This document shows, in pieces, positions 49,045 to 56,367 of a stretch of 56,367 nt of DNA. Source of the stretch: Bacteroidota bacterium (lineage in GTDB: Bacteria > Bacteroidota > Bacteroidia > Cytophagales > Cyclobacteriaceae). The stretch covers positions 1-56,367 of the forward strand of contig VGMW01000009.1 of NCBI GenBank assembly GCA_016866235.1. The letters run 5' to 3'. The notes under the pieces were generated by a model. It searched no databases, was not told where the DNA came from, and was given only the letters and a program-made list of their open reading frames with translations. Positions within the stretch are counted from its first letter, which is position 1, and every line of letters starts with the position of its first letter. The position numbers and the translations under genes are program-made.

Positions 49045-50516
49045 ACTTCAGTTTTAAAAAGTTTTTTTACCTCAGCCTTAATAACTTTTCCCATGGCGTT
49101 GCGCGGCAGCTCTTTGACAATCCTGAAGTTACGGGGCAGTTTGTAACCAGCCAACCTGGTTCTGAGATTTTCATTAAAAAGTTTCAAATCAAGGTCAGGC
49201 GCGCCAACCAATGCAGCAGCAATCAGCTCACCCCATTCTTCATCTTCCAGGCCTACCACGGCGCAGTCTTCTACACCAGGGTACTCACGAATAATTTCTT
49301 CAATTTCCAGGGCAGAAATTTTATATCCACCAGACTTTATAATATCAGTCGAACTCCTTCCAAGAATTCGATAATAGCCATTCCTCACCTCGGCAACATC
49401 TCCTGTTCGAAACCAACCATCACCAGTAAAGGTCTCCCGAGTTGCCTCCGGTTTCTTCCAATAGTGACTGAAGACCATCTCGCCCCTAATCTGAATTTCC
49501 CCAGCTTCATTAAAAACCTCTTTACCTTTTTCATCGGTTAATCTGACCTGAACGCCTTTCAATGGCATGCCAATATGCCCTGGTTTTCGTTCACCATGAT
49601 AGGGATTGCTGATGGTCATACCAGTCTCCGTCATCCCATAGCGCTCCAATAATGTTTGTCCACTGATGGCTTTCCACTTTTCCATCACCGAAACCGGTAA
49701 AGCGGCCGAGCCTGAAACCATCAGTCTGAATGCTTTCATCGCTCGCGTGAGTTCCGATTGTTCCTCTTGCTCAAGACTTTCATAAAAGGCAATCAGCTTA
49801 AAATAAACTGTTGGTACAGCCATGAAGGTATTGATCCTCCCCGCAAGAAATTTTTTAAAAACCGCCTCTGGTGAAAACTTTGGTAAAAATTCAACGGTAC
49901 CACCGCTCCAAAGCGTACATCCGACCACAGCAATGATCCCATGTATGTGATGCAGGGGCAACACACAAAGGATATGATCCGATGCTGAAATTTCCCAGCC
50001 ACTGCAGAGCATATCAATTTGAGCCAGGATGTTTCGGTGTGTGCTTACAACGCCCTTAGGTTTATTGGTTGTTCCACTCGTATAGATGATCATGGCTGGA
50101 TCGTCCAATGCAACTTCCGGAAGGTTGCTTAAATCCACACCAATCTCTTCAATCTTGCTTAACTGAAAATCCAATGCATCGGCCAATGGTTTTAAAATTT
50201 TGAAGAAATCACCACTCGCAATGATGTGCTGAGGTGTCGTGTCTCTTAAAACATAATCCAAGGCTTCCGATGGATTGGTCAGGCACAACGGCACCGCTAT
50301 CCCACCTGCTCTCCAAATTCCCCATTGTATGGATACATAATCAAACGACGGTTCTACCATAAAGGCAACACGCTCGCCTTTGGTCACTGTATGCTGTTGT
50401 ACCAGAAAAGAAGCAACCTGAGCAGACCGATTAAGCAAATCACCATAGGTCATGAGGTTGCCCTCATTCCATACGGCAGTCCGTTCCGGGAATGCCTGGG
50501 CTTTTTCCCAAATCAT
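49041..50516 (-). CDS. matB: AMP-forming acyl-CoA ligase, probable malonyl-CoA synthetase (MatB-like)
   Basis: 491 residues from ATG 50516 (MIWEKAQAFPERTAV), 1 nt after the esterase stop; the frame extends upstream to 50591 inside the esterase gene but that part is not family-like. Adenylate-forming motifs: IIYTSGTTNKPKGVV, YGMTETGM, WFRTGDVAEV, LGRSSTDIIKSGGYKI and the terminal Lys in NAMGKVIK. Malonate specificity is inferred from MadLM directly downstream and a MatB-like length. It would turn imported malonate into malonyl-CoA. Confidence 0.82.
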   Translation of the reverse strand: MIWEKAQAFPERTAVWNEGNLMTYGDLLNRSAQVASFLVQQHTVTKGERVAFMVEPSFDYVSIQWGIWRAGGIAVPLCLTNPSEALDYVLRDTTPQHIIASGDFFKILKPLADALDFQLSKIEEIGVDLSNLPEVALDDPAMIIYTSGTTNKPKGVVSTHRNILAQIDMLCSGWEISASDHILCVLPLHHIHGIIAVVGCTLWSGGTVEFLPKFSPEAVFKKFLAGRINTFMAVPTVYFKLIAFYESLEQEEQSELTRAMKAFRLMVSGSAALPVSVMEKWKAISGQTLLERYGMTETGMTISNPYHGERKPGHIGMPLKGVQVRLTDEKGKEVFNEAGEIQIRGEMVFSHYWKKPEATRETFTGDGWFRTGDVAEVRNGYYRILGRSSTDIIKSGGYKISALEIEEIIREYPGVEDCAVVGLEDEEWGELIAAALVGAPDLDLKLFNENLRTRLAGYKLPRNFRIVKELPRNAMGKVIKAEVKKLFKTEV

Positions 50517-50517
50517 G

Positions 50518-51384
50518 TCAAAAAGTAGTTTTAAAAAATTTCCATGCCTCCAGGTGAACACTAATGTCACCCGGATAATCATGTTTACCACCGATGACTT
50601 TATATAGCACTACTGATTTTTTTCCTCCTGCGTAGGTCATTCGTTCAATCGTTTTACCGTCGGCCGGATCAAGATCAGGCAAAAGCTCTTTTTTCGGAGC
50701 ACCTGAATATCCAGCCAACCCTGCCCAATACGTAAAAGTTTCCTGTGTAGATCGGACCGAACCAAAATCACGCGTACCAAGAATCACCCTCCCGCCTTCA
50801 TATGGATTAATGCTGTCTTCAGTCCCGTTCACCATCAACATATTTACGGCCGACTTTGTCTCGGTGCAATCCAGATTGTCCGGGCTTGGCAGATTGGCAA
50901 TGATCGCCGCAATGGCCCTGAATTTCTCCGGCATCGTCAAACCCATTTTAAAGGCCATGTGACCTCCGCCCGAAGTTCCAATGATGAAGACCTGAGCTTC
51001 ATTAATGCCATAGTTCGATGCAAAGTATCGAATCATTGCCCTGAAAAATTCATGCTCATCGATGTCCATCTGATTTGCTTCTGCGGGTGAAGACTTTCTG
51101 CATTCATTCCAGTATTTTTTAAATGCATCAGGAAAAACCGTAATAATTTTTTCCTGGTCAGCGATGGTCTTAAAATCATTTATTCCTTTCATGAACTGAC
51201 GCCCAGAATTTCCTGACCCGTGTAGGATGAAGATCAGGCTAAAATCTTTTGAACCAACATCAGGCTTTTGGAAATGAAAACTCCTGAAGTGATCACCAAT
51301 CTTTATGGAATCGGAAAGGATCTGCTGTCCATGACAAAAGATGGAGGACCACACAGCGACAACGGTCAGAATAAAATATTTCAT
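50518..51384 (-). CDS. Secreted alpha/beta-hydrolase (LpqC/PHB-depolymerase-like esterase)
   Basis: 288 residues with a signal peptide (about 1-19, ending CHG). The nucleophile elbow GTSGGG (about residues 134-139), the oxyanion region LIFILHGSGNSGRQF, a late Asp region (NGTEDSINPYEGG) and the His in GGKHDYPG give a complete triad. The fold matches the poly(3-hydroxybutyrate) depolymerase/feruloyl esterase-like group. It is the first gene of the run leading to matB and madLM; hydrolysis of a malonate ester is possible but speculative. Confidence 0.8.
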   Translation of the reverse strand: MKYFILTVVAVWSSIFCHGQQILSDSIKIGDHFRSFHFQKPDVGSKDFSLIFILHGSGNSGRQFMKGINDFKTIADQEKIITVFPDAFKKYWNECRKSSPAEANQMDIDEHEFFRAMIRYFASNYGINEAQVFIIGTSGGGHMAFKMGLTMPEKFRAIAAIIANLPSPDNLDCTETKSAVNMLMVNGTEDSINPYEGGRVILGTRDFGSVRSTQETFTYWAGLAGYSGAPKKELLPDLDPADGKTIERMTYAGGKKSVVLYKVIGGKHDYPGDISVHLEAWKFFKTTF

Positions 51385-51596
51385 AAGATGGTTGATAACT
51401 TCCTTCTAAAAGTAAAAAAAATTAGGCCTGACCCGGTACCAACCAAATAAATACTAACAACTGTTATTGCATTTTTAATTGATTTTGGTCTGTAGAAATG
51501 TTGACCATAGCATTTAAATAAAATCCATTGGTAATCAGTGTAGAGATACCGTGATTTGAGCTTCAATTTTGGTCAATGCGTACCCCAATTCACCTT

Positions 51597-52406
51597 ATGA
51601 TTAATCTTCTCAAACGCGATTTTCGGATGGATTTGTTAGTAAAAGCATTGAACATTTTTTTGATCTGTTTTTCTCTGCAAAGCATTGCTCAAACTACCAC
51701 GCCGGGAAGCAAATAGACCTCTGGCTTTATGGCTGCTGTTACTGTAACCAACAACGGTATTTCCCTGCTTCCAACCTTTTCATTGGGTAAGCCTGCTGGA
51801 TTTTTTGAAATGACGTTGAGTAAAAACAAGTTCAGTTTTGAACCTCAAATTCGGTATGCACTAAGCGGCAAACCATGGTCCTACATCTTTTGGGTTCGTT
51901 ACAAGCTGCTTAACAATGATAAGTTCATCATCAACATGGGTGCCCACCCCGCCTTGGTATTCAGAGAGATTGCTGTTTCAACCAATGGTGTTGTCCGAAA
52001 TTATATGGCTGGTCAGCGTTACATCGCTGGTGACTTTGCGCCAAACTACCGGGTAACCAAGAACACCACTGTTGGCATTTATTACCTTACTTCCGCTGGA
52101 ATGGATAAGGGTACAGTGGGACGTACGCATTTCCTGACGTTCAATTCAAACATTGGAAACGTAAAGCTGCCGGGTAAACTTTTACTTCGTTTCATCCCTC
52201 AGATCTATTATCTCAAAATGGATCGTAACGATGGATATTATCTCACAACCAATACCATTTTATCGCGTAAAGGATTTCCTGTTACCCTTTCTGCTGTAAC
52301 GAACCATACCTTTACCTCTGAAATCCCAAACAGCAAACCCTTTAATTGGAATGTTAGCCTCACCTGGATGGTGAATAAAAAATATGTTCTGGCGGATCCT
52401 GAGTAA
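51597..52406 (+). pseudogene. Outer-membrane protein gene interrupted by an amber codon after the signal peptide
   Basis: The frame from ATG 51597 (or ATG 51627) encodes a signal peptide (ALNIFLICFSLQSIAQ) and reaches TAG at 51714-51716, where a Trp codon would be one base change away. It then continues in the same frame without a break to 52406 as a beta-rich protein (FEPQIRYALSGKPWSYIFW). A downstream ATG at 51729 gives 225 residues with no signal peptide, so the barrel could not be exported. The stop is either a true recent nonsense mutation or a sequencing error. Confidence 0.75.
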
Positions 52407-52439
52407 ATCTTCAAAGTGACGTCGTAACAATTTTACCTA

Positions 52440-53963
52440 ATGAAAATAAAAATATTTGCTTCACTACTAGCCATAACCTCATGGGTGGTGATTCAAGCTT
52501 GTCAGTCCACTTCATCGGTAGTGCCTGAACCTGTTCGTACGATTGTTACGACCGACGGCGAGATTGATGATGTTGACTCCTTCATTCGTATGCTCTTGTA
52601 TTCGAATGAATTCAAACTGGAGGGTCTGATATACTCCAGTTCGATGTGGCACTATCGTGGTGATGGAAAAGGAACGCCATTTATTTCCAAAATGGAAATG
52701 ACACGTAAAATTTACGGTACCAAAACCAACCTCCGTTGGCCGGGTACCCAGTGGATGCAGGAATTGATCGCAGCCTATAAAAGGATTTATCCGAATCTCA
52801 TTTTACATGATTCAAATTTTCCTGAACCGGATTCATTGCTTTCAATGATCAAGGTCGGCAACATCAATTTTGAAGGGGATATGGATCAGGCAACAGAAGG
52901 ATCGGACTGGATTAAAGCAAAGTTGTTGGATGACCAGCCTGGTCCCATTTATCTCCAGGCATGGGGTGGAACCAACACCATTGCGCGGGCACTGAAATCC
53001 ATTGAGGAAGAGTATGCCAATGGCTCTGATTGGAATTCGTTGAAAGAACGAGTGAGCCAAAAGGCAATAATCTATACAATCATGGATCAGGATGCTACGT
53101 ATAAGGATTACATAGCAGTACACTGGCCAGAAATAAAAATCCTTTACAACACCAGTCAGTTTTGGTGTTTGGCATATGCCTGGAAGCGCTATCTGTCAAA
53201 GGAGGAGCTTCGATATTTTGAAGGTGAATTCATGAAAAATGAAATTATCAAAGACCACGGACCATTACTTGAAAAATATTATTCTTACGGTGATGGACAA
53301 AAACAGGTCGGAGATGATGAACATGTCCATGGGGATTCTACACGATTGGTAAATGCACAATGGGGAACGTTTAATCAATTTGATTTTATTTCCGAGGGTG
53401 ATTCTCCGGCATTTTTATTTCTACTATCTAATGGATTGAATGATGTAAGTCATCCTGAATATGGAGGATGGGGTGGAAGATTCGTCGCAGCCAAGGAGAA
53501 GCCTTACTTTTTTGCCGATGGAGATGAAGCAACTGATTTTAATCCGCTGTCCGGGCAAGCGGATAAGATTTATCCGCAAAGCCGGTGGATCAAGGTTTTA
53601 CAAGAGGATTTTGCTGCACGGGCTGATTGGTGCATAAAACCTTATGCTAAAGCCAATCACCCACCCGTTGTACACATAAAAGGTGATGCAAACAGGATTG
53701 CGAAGCCAGGAAGTGAGGTTAGGGTAGCCATCAATTCCGAAGATCCGGATGGCGATAAGGTTACCATCCGTGTATGGCCTTATGCTGAAGCAGGAAATGG
53801 AGCTGTTGAAGTTTCCTATGAAGAGGGTCAGATTAAAGTAAAAATTCCCTCTGACGCAGCAATTGGCAATCAATACCACGTAGTGATCGAGGGAAAGGAT
53901 AACGGAGAAAAACCGATAACCCAATACGCAAGATTGGTGTTATCGGTTAGCGGGTTGAATTAA
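52440..53963 (+). CDS. DUF1593 (nucleoside-hydrolase-like, Sde182-type) lipoprotein
   Basis: 507 residues with a lipoprotein signal (VIQAC, Cys21). Residues about 35-340 match the DUF1593 domain (RTIVTTDGEIDDVDSFIRML, GLIYSSSMWHYRGDGKG), which is related to nucleoside hydrolases; the Asp cluster DGEIDDVDS resembles the calcium-binding DxDxxxDD of that family. The C-terminal about 100 residues form an Ig-like domain (NSEDPDGDKVTIRVWPYAE). Members are often linked to polysaccharide use; the substrate is unknown. The preceding pseudogene ends 33 bp upstream. Confidence 0.82.
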   Translation: MKIKIFASLLAITSWVVIQACQSTSSVVPEPVRTIVTTDGEIDDVDSFIRMLLYSNEFKLEGLIYSSSMWHYRGDGKGTPFISKMEMTRKIYGTKTNLRWPGTQWMQELIAAYKRIYPNLILHDSNFPEPDSLLSMIKVGNINFEGDMDQATEGSDWIKAKLLDDQPGPIYLQAWGGTNTIARALKSIEEEYANGSDWNSLKERVSQKAIIYTIMDQDATYKDYIAVHWPEIKILYNTSQFWCLAYAWKRYLSKEELRYFEGEFMKNEIIKDHGPLLEKYYSYGDGQKQVGDDEHVHGDSTRLVNAQWGTFNQFDFISEGDSPAFLFLLSNGLNDVSHPEYGGWGGRFVAAKEKPYFFADGDEATDFNPLSGQADKIYPQSRWIKVLQEDFAARADWCIKPYAKANHPPVVHIKGDANRIAKPGSEVRVAINSEDPDGDKVTIRVWPYAEAGNGAVEVSYEEGQIKVKIPSDAAIGNQYHVVIEGKDNGEKPITQYARLVLSVSGLN

Positions 53964-54445
53964 GGTTGTGGGGTTTCTGTGCGCATAAAATTTAACTTCC
54001 AGGGTTCAATTTTCGATCCATGAAGTGACCTGCGGGCCAGAAGGTGAAATAATAAATTTCATGATTTAAAATGCCTTAAGAGTGGAATTGAAAACCCCAT
54101 TCATCACATTCCTCCTTTTCTCAACTGGTTCGAGCTTCTGAGTTGTCCGCCGCGGTAGGAAAGGGTTTTTCGGACGATTACATCCAGGAAAGGAAATTTT
54201 GTTGAGGACGAGGTTTCATTTTACTGCGAATTGAGATTGTAGGACTTGGATGCTTTAGGTACCCCAATGGATAACCTTCAAACAGTTTGAGCGGTACAGA
54301 GCAGGTGTTTTTTCTGTTTTGGATGGAAGGGCTGAAGGTCTAGTATGATGCTTTTTATTAAAAACCCCCGTTTTTAGACCGAAAATCTGTGCTTTTTTTC
54401 AAAATCTCGCTTCAAAAAATTATAATTGCAGCCCAATCAGCACAT
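53964..54445. other. Intergenic region with a decayed tRNA-Asn 5' half
   Basis: No coding region is supported here. At 54105-54146 about 36 of 42 bases match the 5' flank and 5' half of the tRNA-Asn (CACATTCCTCCT, then CTCAACTGGTTCGAGC). The anticodon arm and 3' half are lost. The match suggests a second tRNA-Asn copy that has decayed, 340 bp upstream of the intact gene. Confidence 0.5.
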
Positions 54446-54519
54446 TCCTCCTTAGCTCAGCTGGTTAGAGCATCTGACTGTTAATCAGAGGGTCCTTGGT
54501 TCAAGTCCAAGAGGAGGAG
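54446..54519 (+). tRNA. tRNA-Asn (GTT)
   Basis: 74 nt. The acceptor TCCTCCT pairs with AGGAGGA and the discriminator is G. The D arm is GCTC...GAGC, the anticodon arm TCTGA-CTGTTAA-TCAGA has anticodon GTT, and the T arm is CTTGG-TTCAAGT-CCAAG. CCA is not encoded. A terminator follows 14 bp later. Confidence 0.97.
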
Positions 54520-54525
54520 CAAAAC

Positions 54526-54546
54526 TGCACAAGGCGACAGAAATGT
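54526..54546 (+). repeat. Left copy of a 21-bp direct repeat flanking the GH30 gene
   Basis: This 21-nt stretch after tRNA-Asn is identical to 56192-56212. It includes most of the tRNA terminator stem. The two copies bound about 1.65 kb. Confidence 0.8.
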
Positions 54547-54556
54547 CGCCTTTTTT
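54533..54556 (+). terminator. Terminator of tRNA-Asn
   Basis: GGCGAC and GTCGCC form a 6-bp stem with loop AGAAAT followed by six T. A diverged copy with one stem mismatch lies at 56199-56223. Confidence 0.8.
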
Positions 54557-54684
54557 GTTGTTTATCATCTTTTTTATCATATTCATAAAAATATTTATAA
54601 TGAAAAAATGACCTGCAAACAACTCGGCGGAGCTTGTGATATTGAATTTATAGGAGAAACCTTTAACGAAATTATCAACAATTT

Positions 54685-56046
54685 ATGAAACGCATTCTTC
54701 TCGCATTCTGTAAGTTAGCTTTTTTATTCTCCTGCAGTAAAGAAGAACAGGTACCGGCTCAAACGACACCTTCTCTCGATTTTTCAAACGCTGAATTCTA
54801 CCAAAGTCTTCCTAAACAGAAATCTTTTTTTCAGAAAATTGATAAGCCAGGAGGGAATGGTTCAGGCGACCTTTTGGTTGTAAATCCTGATTTAACATTT
54901 CAAACCATAGATGGTTTTGGATTAGCCTTGACGGGAGGGAGTGCGCAAGTGATGTATCGCTTGGAACCGGTGAAGAGGGCTGCGTTGTTGCAGGAATTGT
55001 TTGGGAAAAATGGGATTACAGTGTTGCGCATTAGTGTCGGGGCGTCTGATTTAGATTCAGCGGTATTTTCTTATGAGGATGAGCCAGGAACATTTAGTTT
55101 GGCCAAATCGAAACCTGATTTAATTCCCCTTTTAAAGGAAATTTTGGCGATTAATCCGGCCATTAAAATTATGGCCTCTCCTTGGTCTGCACCTATTTGG
55201 ATGAAGGACAATTATTCAAGTAGGGGCGGCTCATTGATGGAAAAATACTATGTCACTTACGCGGAATATTTGGCGAAGTATATACAGGAGATGGCCAAAG
55301 AAGGTATTCCTATTTGGTCCTTAACTCCGCAGAATGAACCCTTGAATCCATACAATAATCCGAGTATGTACATGAGTGCATTGATGCAGGGTACTTTTGT
55401 TGCCAAAGCTTTGGGACCTGTATTTAAAAAACAAGGTATTCAGACGAAAATTGTCATTTATGATCACAATTGCGATCACCCAGAATATGCGATTGAATTA
55501 TTAAATGTGCCGGAGGTTCGAAAGTATGTGAACGGTTCTGCCTTTCACTTGTACGCTGGGGATATATCGGCCATGAGTCAAGTAAAAAGGGCACATCCTG
55601 ATAAGGATTTGTATTTTACAGAGCAGTGGACCAGTGCGAAGGGAGATTTTGCAAGTGATTTTATGTGGCATATGAAAAATGTCATTATAGGTTCCGTTAA
55701 TAATCATGCCAAAGCAGTCATCGAATGGAATTTAGCCACTGATCCCACCTATGGACCTCACACGCCTGGCGGCTGTTCTGAATGTCTAGGTGCCTTAACT
55801 ATTGGTGGGCAGGAAATCACTCGAAATCAATCGTATTACATCATCATGCAAGCAGCCAAATTTATCCCTCCAGGATCAATACGCATAGGTATTTCTGCTC
55901 CTTTGGGTATTCAGGCTGCGGCTTTTAAGCGACCTGATGGAAAAATAGTTTTACTGGTCCAGAATGAGGGAGCTAAAAAGAGTATATTCCTAGGCAAACA
56001 GAATTTAGAATTAGCAGCGGATTCGGTGTTAATAATTGTTTTATGA
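54685..56046 (+). CDS. GH30-family glycosidase (glucosylceramidase-like), lipoprotein
   Basis: 453 residues. The lipoprotein signal ends LFSC (Cys17). The catalytic (beta/alpha)8 domain has the acid/base Glu in TPQNEPLNPY and the nucleophile Glu in YFTEQWTS, plus the family opener FQTIDGFGLALTGGSAQ. A short beta domain ends the protein. GH30 enzymes cleave beta-glucosyl, xylosyl or fucosyl linkages; the substrate is unknown. The gene is visibly more AT-rich than its neighbours and lies between two copies of the tRNA-Asn 3' flank, which suggests acquisition by transfer. Confidence 0.88.
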   Translation: MKRILLAFCKLAFLFSCSKEEQVPAQTTPSLDFSNAEFYQSLPKQKSFFQKIDKPGGNGSGDLLVVNPDLTFQTIDGFGLALTGGSAQVMYRLEPVKRAALLQELFGKNGITVLRISVGASDLDSAVFSYEDEPGTFSLAKSKPDLIPLLKEILAINPAIKIMASPWSAPIWMKDNYSSRGGSLMEKYYVTYAEYLAKYIQEMAKEGIPIWSLTPQNEPLNPYNNPSMYMSALMQGTFVAKALGPVFKKQGIQTKIVIYDHNCDHPEYAIELLNVPEVRKYVNGSAFHLYAGDISAMSQVKRAHPDKDLYFTEQWTSAKGDFASDFMWHMKNVIIGSVNNHAKAVIEWNLATDPTYGPHTPGGCSECLGALTIGGQEITRNQSYYIIMQAAKFIPPGSIRIGISAPLGIQAAAFKRPDGKIVLLVQNEGAKKSIFLGKQNLELAADSVLIIVL

Positions 56047-56191
56047 GAATGGGTAGCCTAATTTTGAGGTGTAAGTGTCGTGTGCGAGCAATACGATCAT
56101 TTTAATAAGAAACTGACATTAAAATTCCTCATGGTTACATACTCAATCATCACATTATAGCTGCATCTTTCGTCAGTAAGGGGAGCCAGAG

Positions 56192-56212
56192 TGCACAAGG
56201 CGACAGAAATGT
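56192..56212 (+). repeat. Right copy of the 21-bp direct repeat
   Basis: Identical to 54526-54546. The preceding GGGGAGCCAGAG loosely recalls the tRNA 3' end (AGGAGGAGCAAAAC), and a T run follows, as in the left copy. The rest of 56047-56367 shows no gene. Confidence 0.8.
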
Positions 56213-56367
56213 AGCCCTTTTTTATTTTATGAATACGTCTCATTTACGTCACAAATAGCGTGTTAGGACCGTTAATTTTTCAATCAGTTTAATCGTTTTC
56301 TCCAAGGCAAGTACAAATCCTAGAGAAAAGTGCAGTCCTTAAACAACAGTCCCGAAAAAGACAAAAA

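Noticed and set aside
54533-54556. Insertion-sequence terminal repeat at the 21-mer
   Set aside because: It forms a normal terminator hairpin for the tRNA, and no transposase gene lies between the two copies.

Overview
The window is chromosomal DNA from a member of the Bacteroidota, most likely Cytophagales. This rests on the composition and order of the division/cell-wall (dcw) cluster, a long FtsZ with a large C-terminal linker, an FtsL-like small protein, a tmRNA whose tag starts with glycine (GENTYAMAA), a Bacteroidota-type promoter (TTG-N19-TATGTTTG) before mraZ, and many SPII lipoproteins, OmpA/PD40 and NIPSNAP proteins. No species can be named from the sequence alone.

Layout. 1-430: tandem array of short palindromes (GGGTCCC-nnn-GGGACCC). 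439-7069: a Tat-exported GH116 glycosidase (minus), then a small 4-TM protein, an OmpA/PD40 protein and a lipoprotein amidase (plus). 7160-8488: a second palindrome array built from 228-bp tandem units. 8612-24296: an uninterrupted dcw operon (mraZ, rsmH, ftsL-like, ftsI, murE, mraY, murD, ftsW, murG, murC, ftsQ, ftsA, ftsZ), preceded by phased MraZ boxes overlapping the promoter and followed by a structured untranslated region and a strong terminator. 24587-28206: a Tat-exported TIM-barrel sugar isomerase-like protein and a two-subunit molybdenum hydroxylase. 28235-28840: a third palindrome cluster. 28887-33962 (minus): an Ig/heme lipoprotein, a VOC protein, a cytochrome c, an SSS transporter, inositol oxygenase and a Pr6Pr membrane protein. 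34013-36133 (minus): one polypeptide joining lycopene cyclase to a Brp/Blh carotene-cleaving oxygenase. 36399-37103: a voltage-sensor-type potassium channel. 37175-39411: katG broken by a 1-nt frameshift. 39619-40014: tmRNA. 40161-45974: NIPSNAP, YdeI-like, paraoxonase-like, hypothetical, beta-barrel and vanadium-haloperoxidase-type PAP2 genes. 46012-51384 (minus): an HhH protein, a small membrane protein and an apparent operon of esterase, malonyl-CoA synthetase, MadL, MadM and a sugar isomerase-like protein. 51597-52406: an outer-membrane protein gene cut by an in-frame amber codon after its signal peptide. 52440-53963: a DUF1593 nucleoside-hydrolase-like lipoprotein. 54446-56212: tRNA-Asn, then an AT-rich GH30 glycosidase gene bounded by two copies of the tRNA 3' flank.

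How it works together. The dcw block makes lipid II (MurC/D/E, MraY, MurG) and the divisome (FtsL, FtsI, FtsW, FtsQ, FtsA, FtsZ); genes overlap by 1-17 nt, implying translational coupling. The accessory regions suggest a heterotroph that exports glycosidases (GH116, GH30), oxidises inositol (MIOX plus SSS symporter) and takes up and activates malonate (MadLM plus MatB). It may make retinal from lycopene with one fused enzyme, although no rhodopsin gene is present here. The most unusual items are the CrtY-Blh fusion, the three-locus palindromic repeat family with a shared 51-bp register, and the MraZ-box/promoter overlap followed by a 12-codon ORF that overlaps the mraZ start.
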